From Methanobrevibacter sp. TLL-48-HuF1 (GTDB lineage Archaea; Methanobacteriota; Methanobacteria; Methanobacteriales; Methanobacteriaceae): a stretch of 64,000 nucleotides of DNA. Below, in pieces: positions 25,323 through 34,080 of the stretch. The notes beneath the pieces were generated by a model. That model was given only the letters and a program-made list of their open reading frames with translations. It made no database searches and was not told the origin of the DNA. Both the position numbers and the translations under genes were made by a program. The stretch is taken from NCBI RefSeq assembly GCF_023617305.1, contig NZ_CP081485.1, forward strand, positions 465,001-529,000, in the 5' to 3' direction. Every line of letters begins with the position of its first letter. Position 1 is the stretch's first letter.

Positions 25323-26025
25323 TTTTATCATTTAGAATCGTATTAGCCAATTTCAAATCATAAGGATATGTAATTTTAATATTTGTTACATCTCCTTTAA
25401 CAAGAGATACATCAACACCTTTTAAAACAAATATTTTAGCAGCATCTGTAAGTATCTCCTTTTCATCATCACTTAAATCATCAATTAAAGAATTCAACTT
25501 ATTAATTTTAAATGTTTGCGGAGTTTGACCCTGATAAAAATAATCCCGGATTGGAATATTTTTAATAACTTTACCGTCTCTACTTTCTACAATTGTATCT
25601 GTAGCCGGAATTACTGTATCACAGGCTCCACATTCTTTTGCAGCTTTAATATTGTCCCGAATAATTCTATGAGTTACAAATGGACGAACAGAATCATGAG
25701 TTATAATTATGGAATCATCATCAACATCATGATTTTCATTAATATAATCAATACTGTTTTTTAAAGTGTCATTTCTAGTTTCTCCACCTTCAATCACAAC
25801 CACTTTATCATTATTTGGAATATATTCTTCAATTAGATACTTAGTGTGATTTATAAAATTTTGTGGAGTTAAAACTATCACTTCATCAATTTCATCAATA
25901 ATTACAAATTTTTCAATTGTGTGGATTAAAATAGGCCTATCTCCTAAATTTAAAAATTGTTTAGGAGTATCTGTGTCCCCCATTCTTGATCCGATTCCAC
26001 CTGCCAATATAGCTACAAAAATCAT
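25315..26025 (-). CDS. tarI: TarI/IspD-family cytidylyltransferase, likely ribitol-5-phosphate
   Basis: 236 residues of the IspD/TarI nucleotidyltransferase family. Seen: LAGGIGSRMGDTDTPKQF (CTP loop, 7-24), HTIEKF, EGGETRNDTLKNSI, ITHDSVRPF, YQGQTPQTFKI and TAAKIFVLKGVDVSLVKGD. Archaea make isoprenoids by the mevalonate route and have no use for IspD. The overlapping TarJ-like gene makes ribitol-5-phosphate cytidylyltransferase the best call. The product would be CDP-ribitol. The start lies 6 bases after the methyltransferase stop, so they form one operon. Confidence 0.85.
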   Translation of the reverse strand: MIFVAILAGGIGSRMGDTDTPKQFLNLGDRPILIHTIEKFVIIDEIDEVIVLTPQNFINHTKYLIEEYIPNNDKVVVIEGGETRNDTLKNSIDYINENHDVDDDSIIITHDSVRPFVTHRIIRDNIKAAKECGACDTVIPATDTIVESRDGKVIKNIPIRDYFYQGQTPQTFKINKLNSLIDDLSDDEKEILTDAAKIFVLKGVDVSLVKGDVTNIKITYPYDLKLANTILNDKND

Positions 26026-26031
26026 TTTTAA

Positions 26032-26649
26032 CTACTCTTTTTCAAATATTATTAAATAATGAGATTTACCTTCAGGAATATCTTCCCCAATTTCTTCATT
26101 TAAATAAGTCATTTTAAGACCATGTGCTGAGAATAATTCCTGCAAATCTTCTGGAGAACTCCTAATAACTGTTGGAGGTCCATTTTTAACATCCTGTTTT
26201 TTATAATCCATAATAGCTATTCTTCCACCATCGGTTTTAATTACTCTAGCTAATTCATCCACTGCCTCATCTAAAGTTCTTGTAGCTTTAAAACCATGGA
26301 AAACATTAACCATCAAAATAACATCCAATGTTTCATCATCCAAATCAATATGTTCAGCAATATTAGATACAATTGGAATTAAGTTATCTGCATTGTTTTC
26401 TTGTTTGTATTTAAGCATATCCTCAATAGACGGTTCATACATATCTAAAGCATAAACACATCCATCAGTAATGTATTCTTCCAATGCTTTAATAGCTACA
26501 TGACCATCCCCACAGCCTGCATCCATAAAGTTCTCACTACCTGTGAGATTTAATTCATCTAAAAATTCGTTAGCATCAAGGAATTTTTCACTAGTCATAC
26601 CTTGAATTCTATGGCCATTTGCCGGCATCATCATTTTCTTTTTACCCAT
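26032..26649 (-). CDS. Class I SAM-dependent methyltransferase
   Basis: 205 residues with a standard class I core: motif I FMDAGCGDGHVAI (about 40-52), the acidic residue in VYALDMYEPS (about 65-74), IVSNIAEHIDLDDETLDVILM (in pieces) and IAIMDYKKQD. It resembles ubiquinone/menaquinone-type and arsenite-type small methyltransferases, but substrate is unknown. It is the first gene of the methyltransferase-TarI-TarJ-zinc ribbon operon, so its substrate might belong to the same envelope pathway; that is inference from order alone. Confidence 0.7.
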   Translation of the reverse strand: MGKKKMMMPANGHRIQGMTSEKFLDANEFLDELNLTGSENFMDAGCGDGHVAIKALEEYITDGCVYALDMYEPSIEDMLKYKQENNADNLIPIVSNIAEHIDLDDETLDVILMVNVFHGFKATRTLDEAVDELARVIKTDGGRIAIMDYKKQDVKNGPPTVIRSSPEDLQELFSAHGLKMTYLNEEIGEDIPEGKSHYLIIFEKE

Positions 26650-26756
26650 AATACCACATCTTATAGTATATGAGTAATAATCTTTAAAAAATAGTATATA
26701 ATTTTTTCTAAGTAAAAATAAGCTTAAAATTTAAAAAAAGTTATGAAAAAAGAGGA

Positions 26757-26861
26757 TTATTTTTTCCAGGTTTGTTTAACTCCTCTTCCTCTTTTACTAC
26801 CAGGTTTGGTATAACTTCTTTTTGCTCTTGTTCTTTTATTGGTTCCTTTAACTTTTGCCAT
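26757..26861 (-). CDS. Very basic 34-residue protein
   Basis: Begins MAKVKGTNKRTRAKR and ends GRGVKQTWKK, with about 15 Lys/Arg in 34 residues. The ATG has a GGGGAT box 6 bases upstream and the stop is followed by T-runs on the minus strand, so it looks like a real stand-alone gene. The composition is that of a small ribosome- or nucleic-acid-binding protein. I do not recognise the family with confidence. Confidence 0.65.
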   Translation of the reverse strand: MAKVKGTNKRTRAKRSYTKPGSKRGRGVKQTWKK

Positions 26862-27015
26862 AATCATATCCCCATTAAATTTATTTAATAAATTAAAATC
26901 AAACAATATAACTATAATAGTTAAAATTTGATTCAATATCAGTTTAATCGAAAATCAAAAATAGAATTTCTATAACATAAAAATATTTACTTCTTAAAGT
27001 ATTTATATCTTTTCT

Positions 27016-28236
27016 TTAAGTGGTATATTCAGCATTGATTTTCACATAATCATAACTTAAATCACATCCCCATGCTGTAGCTTCAGCTTCACCTTTATTA
27101 AGATTAACATTAACAATAACCTCTTCACCAAGCATAATTTTCTCAGCTCTCAAAAGATTATCCGTTCCTTCAAAAGCAAGGATTTTTCCATCCTTTACAA
27201 GATCAACTTCATCATTTTTATTAGCTATAGCTATTGTTACTGTATCTGCACTTACATCTGCTCCAGAATAACCAATTGCTGAGACTATTCTTCCCCAATT
27301 TGGATCACCACCAAATACTGCAGATTTGAATAAAGGAGAAGTTACAATTGCTTTTGCAGCCAATCTGGATTCATCAATATTTTTAGCTCCATAAATATTA
27401 GCTTCTATAACTTTAGATGCTCCTTCACCATCTTTAACCATTTTTTTAGCCAAATCAATACACAGATATTCAAGTGCTTTTTGGAAATTCGGATCAATTT
27501 CACCATCATGAACTATATTAACTCCAGATGCTTTATTTGCCATAAGTAAACAGGTGTCATTTGTACTTTCATCACCATCAACAACAATCATGTTAAAACT
27601 TTTATTGACAGCTATTTTAAGAGCTTTATTAATGTCTTTACTTTCCATTATTCCGTCAGTTACAATAAATGACAGCATAGTTCCCATATTTGGAGCAATC
27701 ATTCCACTACCTTTTGTAATTCCTGCAATTTTTACTTTTTGACCATTGGTTAATGTAACTTCAAGAGCACATTGTTTTGGAATTTTATCAGTAGTCATAA
27801 TAGCATTTGCAGCAGCTAATGAATCTTCAGGTTTATTTCCAAGATTAGAAAATACTTTAGAAGCTACATCAGTTATAATATCCAAAGGCATTTTACGGCC
27901 AATAACTCCAGTTGAAGAAATAGCTATTTCATCTTCAGGAATATTCAGTTCTTTAGAAACCAATTCAACCAATGATTTACAGTCTTCTATTCCCTGATTG
28001 CCTGTAAAACAATTAGCATTTCCACTGTTGACAAATACTGCTGAAACTTTTCCATTTTCAATAACTTTTTTAGTATATATAACAGGAGCTGCAACAATTT
28101 TATTTGATGTAAATACAGCAGAAGCATCACTATTTTCACATACAATAACTGCAACACCATATTTTCCTTCTTTAGCACCTGCTACCTTAATATTATCAAT
28201 AACTGACAATCCACCATCAAGTTCTTTAAATATCAT
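27016..28236 (-). CDS. argJ: Glutamate N-acetyltransferase/ornithine acetyltransferase ArgJ
   Basis: 406 residues. ArgJ moves the acetyl group from acetylornithine to glutamate and may also make acetylglutamate from acetyl-CoA. The self-cleavage site is visible: KGSGMIAPNMGTMLSFIVTD, where the Thr in GTML becomes the N-terminal nucleophile of the beta chain. DGDESTNDT and GGDPNWGRI are further signatures. I place the start at ATG 28236 with GGGATT upstream; the longer frame (to 28269) adds 11 non-family residues and overlaps the upstream gene. It stands 25 bases after a small membrane protein gene. Confidence 0.93.
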   Translation of the reverse strand: MIFKELDGGLSVIDNIKVAGAKEGKYGVAVIVCENSDASAVFTSNKIVAAPVIYTKKVIENGKVSAVFVNSGNANCFTGNQGIEDCKSLVELVSKELNIPEDEIAISSTGVIGRKMPLDIITDVASKVFSNLGNKPEDSLAAANAIMTTDKIPKQCALEVTLTNGQKVKIAGITKGSGMIAPNMGTMLSFIVTDGIMESKDINKALKIAVNKSFNMIVVDGDESTNDTCLLMANKASGVNIVHDGEIDPNFQKALEYLCIDLAKKMVKDGEGASKVIEANIYGAKNIDESRLAAKAIVTSPLFKSAVFGGDPNWGRIVSAIGYSGADVSADTVTIAIANKNDEVDLVKDGKILAFEGTDNLLRAEKIMLGEEVIVNVNLNKGEAEATAWGCDLSYDYVKINAEYTT

Positions 28237-28261
28237 AATAATCCCATTATAAAAAAATAAA

Positions 28262-28531
28262 TTAGTCATTAGTTGAATAATCTAAGTTTGATTCACCCTT
28301 TTCAAGGTAATTTGACTCATCTATTTCTGAATCATAAACAATATCACTGTTTGTATCATTTATATTTGTAGTCATTTCATGAGTAACATTTTCAACGTGT
28401 GTTGTGTTATTAGCCACATCATCACCATCATCTGAAATAACCATAGATACACCAATACCTGCACCTACACAAAAAGCAATTAATGCTATAACCATAAACA
28501 CAACAAGTGTTCCATCGTTTTTAGACGCCAC
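28262..28531 (-). CDS. Small membrane-anchored acidic protein
   Basis: 89 residues: short N-terminus, one membrane helix (about 9-32) and an acidic Asp/Asn/Thr-rich outside region (SDDGDDVANNTTHVENVTHE...). The start is GTG 28531 with AAGGGAT 5 bases upstream. No family recognised; the Asn-Xaa-Thr sites (NNT, NVT, NDT) could be N-glycosylated if external. It lies upstream of argJ with little space but no clear functional link. Confidence 0.55.
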   Translation of the reverse strand: MASKNDGTLVVFMVIALIAFCVGAGIGVSMVISDDGDDVANNTTHVENVTHEMTTNINDTNSDIVYDSEIDESNYLEKGESNLDYSTND

Positions 28532-28583
28532 TTTAATCCCTTTCTTTTAATTAATTTTTTAATAAACTACTCTTATTTAAACA

Positions 28584-29786
28584 TTAAGATAATAGTGCAT
28601 AAACAAGTGCCAATACTATTCCAATAAAACTAAACATTCCTAAACCGAATATAGATAAAACATAAACAAATATAAACACAAATGCAAATATTCCAATTAA
28701 TTTACCTTTTTGATTTTCAATCAAATCTATAATTGTTCTTGAAAATTCAGAAGGAATATTGTAAGCATATAACCCATTAGCTAATTCAAATACAACTAAT
28801 GATAATGGAGATGTTGAATTTAAACTATCAACTAATTGAGCTCTCTCACCCGCTTCTCTCCTACTTCTGCCAATTCCTGCTCTGATTTTTGCACCATTAT
28901 CCAATGCAAACCAAGCAGAATCGAGTCCTGCACGAATAGCTAAATCTTTTGATGGGAATCTAGCTATAAAATCATCACCACCTTCCCTATAACCTTCTAA
29001 TTCACCTTCACATTCAGTTTCAATAAAATTTTTAATTCCTGTCATTAATTCAACAAGTTTATTTCTACCATTTTTACTGATAAAACCAGTTGAGTCTATT
29101 AAATCAATGAATAAATAATTTTGAAATTCTTTAGGTTCAGATTGCATTAATTTAAATGGTTCATCAAATACAAGTGCGTATTCCCCACCAAGCTTAGTAA
29201 ATGCAACTCCGGGAAAATTTCCAACATTTTGAGTATAATTAATTGAACGCTCAATAGAAGCAGCTCCAGTCATACCAACTGCAGAAATAATTGGAACACC
29301 TTTTTCTAATCCAATTCCAATAATTTCAATAGCTACCCTTATTGCATCATTTTTACTTAACATTCTTGCAACAAGTTCTGTAGAGCTCTTTTCAACTATC
29401 AGTCCTTTTTCATTTTCAATTATTTTAACAAATATATTAATTAAATTAGAAGGATGCGGAAGCTCAACATAGAAGTAACGATCACTACCCATAATAATGT
29501 TACTTACAAGTGCATATTCTTCAACTTTATTTTCAGCTGCTTTTAGTTCATAAAAATTATATTCTTCTGGAAGATTTTCTACACCAACATCCCGTTTAAG
29601 ATTTTCTAAAATACTTTCAGAGGTAATTTCAGCTTTTTCAAGTTCAAAAAGAATAGTTTGAGTATAATTAAATAGCTCCACATATTCAGTTTCAACAGAA
29701 TTTGTCGGAAAAAACTTAGTTCCAACACTAATTGGATTAAGTTTTGTAGATAGCTTAATAATTTCCTTAGTTAAGCTATTAACCAT
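28584..29786 (-). CDS. Tail-anchored protein with GGDD/class III cyclase-like palm domain
   Basis: 400 residues. The first 220 show no motif I know. Residues about 222-310 look like a nucleotidyl-cyclase/GGDEF-type palm: FIDLIDSTGF (226-235, two Asp), a helix, then YREGGDDFIARF (266-277), DLAIRAGLDSAWFAL and IRAGIGRSRREAGERAQ (301-317). The layout is that of class III cyclases (metal Asp, then GD/GGD, then an Ala-rich helix) as much as GGDEF. Two hydrophobic segments (about 362-400) form a C-terminal membrane anchor, so the domain should face the cytoplasm. It overlaps the NYN gene by 8 bases; ATG has GGAGG upstream. Enzyme activity is inference. Confidence 0.6.
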   Translation of the reverse strand: MVNSLTKEIIKLSTKLNPISVGTKFFPTNSVETEYVELFNYTQTILFELEKAEITSESILENLKRDVGVENLPEEYNFYELKAAENKVEEYALVSNIIMGSDRYFYVELPHPSNLINIFVKIIENEKGLIVEKSSTELVARMLSKNDAIRVAIEIIGIGLEKGVPIISAVGMTGAASIERSINYTQNVGNFPGVAFTKLGGEYALVFDEPFKLMQSEPKEFQNYLFIDLIDSTGFISKNGRNKLVELMTGIKNFIETECEGELEGYREGGDDFIARFPSKDLAIRAGLDSAWFALDNGAKIRAGIGRSRREAGERAQLVDSLNSTSPLSLVVFELANGLYAYNIPSEFSRTIIDLIENQKGKLIGIFAFVFIFVYVLSIFGLGMFSFIGIVLALVYALLS

Positions 29787-30804
29787 CCAAACCTCCTCCT
29801 TTTTCTAGCTCAATCTCAAAATCTCCCGGTTTTTCTAAAAGCATGTCTGGTTTAACAGAAACAAATGGAAATTTCCAAGACCCCAGCCTTCCAGCTATAG
29901 TACTGGCAATGTTTCTTGAATTTTTCTTAATAAATACTTCATCATGAGTACTTACACGAACAAGAACATTATAAGGAGCATGTTCAGTAACTTCATCAGC
30001 TAACATTATATTTAACTCAAAAGTGCCCGGTTTTGTAAATAAATCGTTACGAACAGCTATTAATGGTTTTTTCTCAAGTCTTAACCTGTCAGCAACGGTA
30101 ACAGATATATTGCCCGCATTTTTAACAGCTAATTTGTAATCTTTTGGATGAACCAATACAAAAATAACATAAGGAGCAGCTACTTCCACATCATCAACCA
30201 TGTCTACAATCTTGTTAAACATAGGTATCTTAGAAAAAACCTTTTCCAGTTTAGAACTGGCATCATTATCACTATCTATACGAATAATAGCCTGTTTAGC
30301 AATGTTTAATGGTGAAATTTCCAAACCTTCTTTCCCAGTATAAACTTCCCATCTTTTAAAGTTTAATTCCTTAATAATTTCATCAGATATATGTTGCAAA
30401 ATGTTTTTATCCTTTTTAGGTGATTTAGGTTTTCCAAATGTAACTCTGCCATTTTCTATTACAAAAGGAATCCTCATAGAATTAATATTTTTAAATTCTG
30501 CAGCATAATCTCTGAATTTGTCATTAGATAAAATTTTAGCTTTTTCATTATGGGCAATGTTAAGAATAAAATGATCTGCATCATTACCTGCCGGAACTTC
30601 TTCTACATTTTCACTTTCCAACAATTTTTCAAATTTTTCTTTATCATCAATGTCATGACGAAGTGATGCGTCAGCAATTATTACAAATTCATCACCACTT
30701 TCTTCTAAAGATTTAACCGCAGCTAAAATATTGGACATTTGAGGCTGTGAATTTTCATTTTTTGTACTATATGCAACATTTGAAGCATCAACAACAACTT
30801 TCAC
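29779..30804 (-). CDS. NYN/PIN-like nuclease domain protein with duplicated C-terminal module
   Basis: 341 residues. The N-terminal 125 (VVVDASNVAYSTKNE, then FVIIADASLRHDID, then PAGNDADHFILNIA and ILSNDKFRDYA) have the ordered Asp residues of NYN/Zc3h12a-like PIN-fold ribonucleases. The C-terminal part contains two tandem copies of a 66-residue module, 210-275 and 276-341, both starting APY and sharing NI..T-A-RL...K.P...V..D....KPG.FE. The start is GTG 30804 with GGTGAT upstream. The downstream gene overlaps by 8 bases, so the nuclease-like and cyclase-like proteins are made together. RNA target unknown. Confidence 0.65.
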   Translation of the reverse strand: MKVVVDASNVAYSTKNENSQPQMSNILAAVKSLEESGDEFVIIADASLRHDIDDKEKFEKLLESENVEEVPAGNDADHFILNIAHNEKAKILSNDKFRDYAAEFKNINSMRIPFVIENGRVTFGKPKSPKKDKNILQHISDEIIKELNFKRWEVYTGKEGLEISPLNIAKQAIIRIDSDNDASSKLEKVFSKIPMFNKIVDMVDDVEVAAPYVIFVLVHPKDYKLAVKNAGNISVTVADRLRLEKKPLIAVRNDLFTKPGTFELNIMLADEVTEHAPYNVLVRVSTHDEVFIKKNSRNIASTIAGRLGSWKFPFVSVKPDMLLEKPGDFEIELEKGGGLDG

Positions 30805-30879
30805 ATTATCACCTAAAATTTATTTAATTAATATTTATATTATTTGTAAATTTTATATTTAAATTTAATTAAGAGTTAA

Positions 30880-31623
30880 CTAAATGCTATTTCTTGGATA
30901 TTCTCCAAATAAAAACCTTTCCCCATCAACTTTATTAAGAAATATCCTAATTGTATCTTCAGTAATTTCATATACATTATATGAATTTTTATCATTACCT
31001 CTAAGCTTATTAGAAGATAATGACCCTGCATTAACAAATAAAGTATTATTCATTTTCCAAATATTTGGAACATGTTTATGTCCTGCAAGTACCAAATCAA
31101 CTTCATGATCAGTTAATGTTTTAAGAACATCTCCAGCATCAGTTAATACATTACGCTCTCTACCAGTTTTTGGAATGGGAATTACATGATGATGAAGAGC
31201 CACAATACTAAACAACTCATCAATAACACATTGATCCAATTGATGTTCCATCCAAAGATGCTGCGGCCTGCCAATATTCCCACTTGATATATCTGGAGAA
31301 CTGCTGTCTAATCCTACAACTACAAATTCATCATCTTTTGTAAGTTTCCAACTACATTCACCAATTAACTCTTCAAAAGTCTCATAACCTAAATTACGAG
31401 CATCATGGTTTCCAGGTACTGCAAATAACGGTGCATCAAACATTCCCAAATATTTGGTAGCTTGAACAAATTCATTATAATAACCATTATTAGTCAAATC
31501 ACCTGTTAATATTATCATGTCTGGATTTATGGCATTTATTTCAGCTACAGCTTTTATAAAAACATCTTCATCAAATCCCAATTCACTAACATGCAAATCA
31601 GAAATATGTACAATAAGAGGCAT
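30880..31623 (-). CDS. Metallophosphoesterase, CpdA/Icc-like
   Basis: 247 residues of the calcineurin-like family with all metal motifs: HISDLHVSE (D-x-H, 5-13), LTGDLTNNG (about 40-48), PGNHDARN (about 70-77), ALHHHVIPIP (about 142-151) and LAGHKHVPN (about 179-187). This set is typical of class III cyclic-nucleotide phosphodiesterases (CpdA), but family members also act on other phosphodiesters. It lies 75 bases upstream of the NYN/GGDD pair on the same strand, which makes a nucleotide-signal role worth testing. NAC precedes it by 9 bases. Confidence 0.8.
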   Translation of the reverse strand: MPLIVHISDLHVSELGFDEDVFIKAVAEINAINPDMIILTGDLTNNGYYNEFVQATKYLGMFDAPLFAVPGNHDARNLGYETFEELIGECSWKLTKDDEFVVVGLDSSSPDISSGNIGRPQHLWMEHQLDQCVIDELFSIVALHHHVIPIPKTGRERNVLTDAGDVLKTLTDHEVDLVLAGHKHVPNIWKMNNTLFVNAGSLSSNKLRGNDKNSYNVYEITEDTIRIFLNKVDGERFLFGEYPRNSI

Positions 31624-31632
31624 ATTATTATC

Positions 31633-31983
31633 CTATTGAGTTAATTTTAAGATAGCTTCTGCAAGATCGCCGTTAGTCTCTTCCAAAGCTGCTTTTGCTT
31701 CATCTTCAGACACTTTTGCCTGATTAGCTACCATTTCAATATCTTCATCAGGAATAACAAGTTCTTCATCAACTGTTACCTCATGTGCTTTACCAGTTAC
31801 TTGATAAGTTTCTTGACCCATTACATTCATCAAACTTACTTCAGCATTTGGAATGACTAATTCTTTATCTTCTAAACGGATTATGACTTCTTTGACCCCT
31901 TTAAGGTCTTTCATGTCCATACCCATCTTTTTCATTTGTCTTTCCATTTTTTTCATCTGTTTTGCATTCATACCAGGTATCAT
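31633..31983 (-). CDS. nac: Nascent polypeptide-associated complex protein (archaeal NAC)
   Basis: 116 residues: an N-terminal Met/Lys-rich helix (MNAKQMKKMERQMKKMG) that contacts the ribosome, the NAC barrel (VKEVIIRLEDKELVIPNAEVS ... TYQVTGK, in pieces about 28-65) and a C-terminal UBA domain (about 78-116). Archaeal NAC is a homodimer that binds nascent chains at the exit tunnel. Length and order are exactly those of the family. ATG has GAGGAT upstream. It starts the transcript leading to the phosphoesterase. Confidence 0.93.
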   Translation of the reverse strand: MIPGMNAKQMKKMERQMKKMGMDMKDLKGVKEVIIRLEDKELVIPNAEVSLMNVMGQETYQVTGKAHEVTVDEELVIPDEDIEMVANQAKVSEDEAKAALEETNGDLAEAILKLTQ

Positions 31984-32142
31984 AATATTATCCTCATTAA
32001 TTTAATTATTAGTAAATATCTATGTTTTTTAATATTATTAAAATTAATTATAGAATTCACAATTATGCAAACATAACCTTTATCTATATAACATATATAA
32101 AATAACATATTTAACGAATATTAAATAATGAAGGAGTAAATT

Positions 32143-33567
32143 ATGAAAGTTTTGTTTGTTAACCCGCCACAAACTGCTTCTAAATATAAATTTATGGGAG
32201 TAATAGCTCCACCATTAGGTATTGCATACATGGCTGGAGTACTGCAAGAAAACAATGTTGATGTTGAAATACTTGATGCTTCTGCAGAAGATATGGATTT
32301 TAAAGATGTTGAAAATGAACTGCTTAAAAGAAAACCTGATTTAGTAGCTCTAACTGCACTTACTCCAACAATAGGAAGAGCGCTTGAAACTGCACAGGTA
32401 GTTAAAGAAACCCTTCCAGACTCAATAGTTGTAATAGGAGGATATCATCCTACATTTAATTTTATAGAAACCTTAAAAGATGAAAATATAGATATTGTAA
32501 TTAGAGGTGAAGGAGAATACATCATGTTAAATCTAGTGCAGACTCTAGAAAATCAGAGCAGCTTACATGATGTTGAAGGAATTGTATTTGAAGACAAATA
32601 CTCAAAAGAAATTGTAATAACTCCTGAAGCTCCGCTGATAGAAGATTTAGACAAACTTCCATTTCCTGCACTAAATTTATTGCCAATGGACAAATACCGT
32701 CTATTAGACATGGATACCCATATGACCACTATGATTACAACTAGAGGATGTCCTATGCAGTGTTCTTTTTGCTCATCAGCTGCAATGCATGGAAGAAAAA
32801 TTCGGGAAAGAAGTGTAGAAAACATTGTTGATGAAATAGAACATCTGAAAACAGATTATAATATTGACACAATAGCATTTATGGATGATACTTTTACTTT
32901 AAAAAAACGAAAAGTAATGGCAATTTGTGATGAGATATTAAAAAGAAATATTAAAATCATGTGGGGATGTACATCACGTGTAGACACTTTAGACGAAGAA
33001 GTATTAAAAAAAATGAAAGAAGCGGGATGTATTACAATATTTATAGGCGTAGAATCAGCAGATCAGCAACAATTAGACCGTATGTGCAAAAACACCACTA
33101 TAACAAAAATTGAAAATGCATTTAAAATTGCGCATAAACTAAAAATAAGAACAATAGCTTCAGTAGCTTTAGGTATGCCTGGAGATACTAAAGAAATTAT
33201 GAATAAAACAATTAAATTTGTCCATAAACTTAAACCGAATTATGCAATATACAGTTTAGCGACTCCTTACCCCGGAACAAAATTCTATAAGGAATCTTTT
33301 GAAAAAAATCTTATAAAAATAAAAGACTGGTCTAAATATACTTTAATAACCCCAATTTTAGAAACAGTAGACTGTTCATTAAAAGATATGAGAAAAATTC
33401 AGGCAAAAGCATTTATTAAATTTTATTTAAGGCCACATTATATAATAAAACAGTTTTTACAGGACGGTCCTTACCTTTTAAAAACAATCTTTGGAGTAAT
33501 AAAAACTGCACTATCAAAAACTCCTGCAAATACAGATTACAATAAAAAAGAATTAAAAAATATGTGA
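32143..33567 (+). CDS. B12-binding-domain radical SAM protein
   Basis: 474 residues: an N-terminal cobalamin-binding Rossmann domain (about 1-135, with IAPPLGIAYMAG and VVIGGYHPTF), a radical SAM domain with the cluster motif TTRGCPMQCSFCSS (about 200-213, CxxxCxxC), FMDDTFTLKK and IGVESADQQQLDRM, and a C-terminal helical part. It belongs to the large BchE/HpnJ-like class that methylates, cyclises or rearranges substrates. Substrate unknown. It is monocistronic, with AAGGAGT before the ATG. Confidence 0.85.
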   Translation: MKVLFVNPPQTASKYKFMGVIAPPLGIAYMAGVLQENNVDVEILDASAEDMDFKDVENELLKRKPDLVALTALTPTIGRALETAQVVKETLPDSIVVIGGYHPTFNFIETLKDENIDIVIRGEGEYIMLNLVQTLENQSSLHDVEGIVFEDKYSKEIVITPEAPLIEDLDKLPFPALNLLPMDKYRLLDMDTHMTTMITTRGCPMQCSFCSSAAMHGRKIRERSVENIVDEIEHLKTDYNIDTIAFMDDTFTLKKRKVMAICDEILKRNIKIMWGCTSRVDTLDEEVLKKMKEAGCITIFIGVESADQQQLDRMCKNTTITKIENAFKIAHKLKIRTIASVALGMPGDTKEIMNKTIKFVHKLKPNYAIYSLATPYPGTKFYKESFEKNLIKIKDWSKYTLITPILETVDCSLKDMRKIQAKAFIKFYLRPHYIIKQFLQDGPYLLKTIFGVIKTALSKTPANTDYNKKELKNM

Positions 33568-34080
33568 TTTTTAAAAATAATTTTTTTGGTGAACATTAAA
33601 TAACAAAATTACATATTTTTTTATCAACACCAGTAATAAAATAGTTTAAAATAATTTTCAAAATGGAGATTAAATTTAAGAAATGTGTTTGAATTTTCTA
33701 ATTTGACATATTAATTGGGAGGTAATGTTAATTTCTATTGTCAATTGGCGAAAATAATTAAACTATTTTTTACCAGCATCTGAAATAAGAAATAATTATC
33801 AAGAATTTATTAACTACATCAAACACCACAAATTGAAATTAATGTTAAGGGGATTTTTCAATTTTTCGTCAGAATGTCGTACAATAATTAATTTAGTGTT
33901 AAACACCAATATTAGCAGAAATTTAATAACAATTGAATATAGCCAATAACCTTGAAATAATCATCACTTACAAAACAATGTAATGTATAGTTTACACTGT
34001 GTAATATATCCTTTACATCTTATGACATATATATTTTACTATTTTGAAAAAATAAAAAAAAATAAAAAAGAGAACAGGTA
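33568..34080. other. 513-bp intergenic region with a decayed reading frame
   Basis: I find no intact gene. The middle (33725-33949) holds a broken frame that resembles a Phd/YefM-type antitoxin, listed separately. T-runs near 34050-34075 on the minus strand probably end the symporter transcript. The rest is plain AT-rich sequence. Confidence 0.45.
33725..33949 (+). pseudogene. Possible remnant of a Phd/YefM-type antitoxin gene
   Basis: ATG 33725 follows GGGAGG, reads ten codons to a TAA (33755-33757) and then stays open to 33949. The second part reads LNYFLPASEIRNNYQEF followed by a hydrophobic strand-like segment, which resembles the xVSExRNNxxE start of Phd/YefM antitoxins. No toxin frame follows. 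The match is short and by eye, so it may be chance. Confidence 0.25.

Noticed and set aside
25315-26025. Calling the TarI-like gene IspD (MEP isoprenoid pathway)
   Set aside because: Archaea use a mevalonate route; the gene overlaps a TarJ homologue and its motifs follow TarI throughout.
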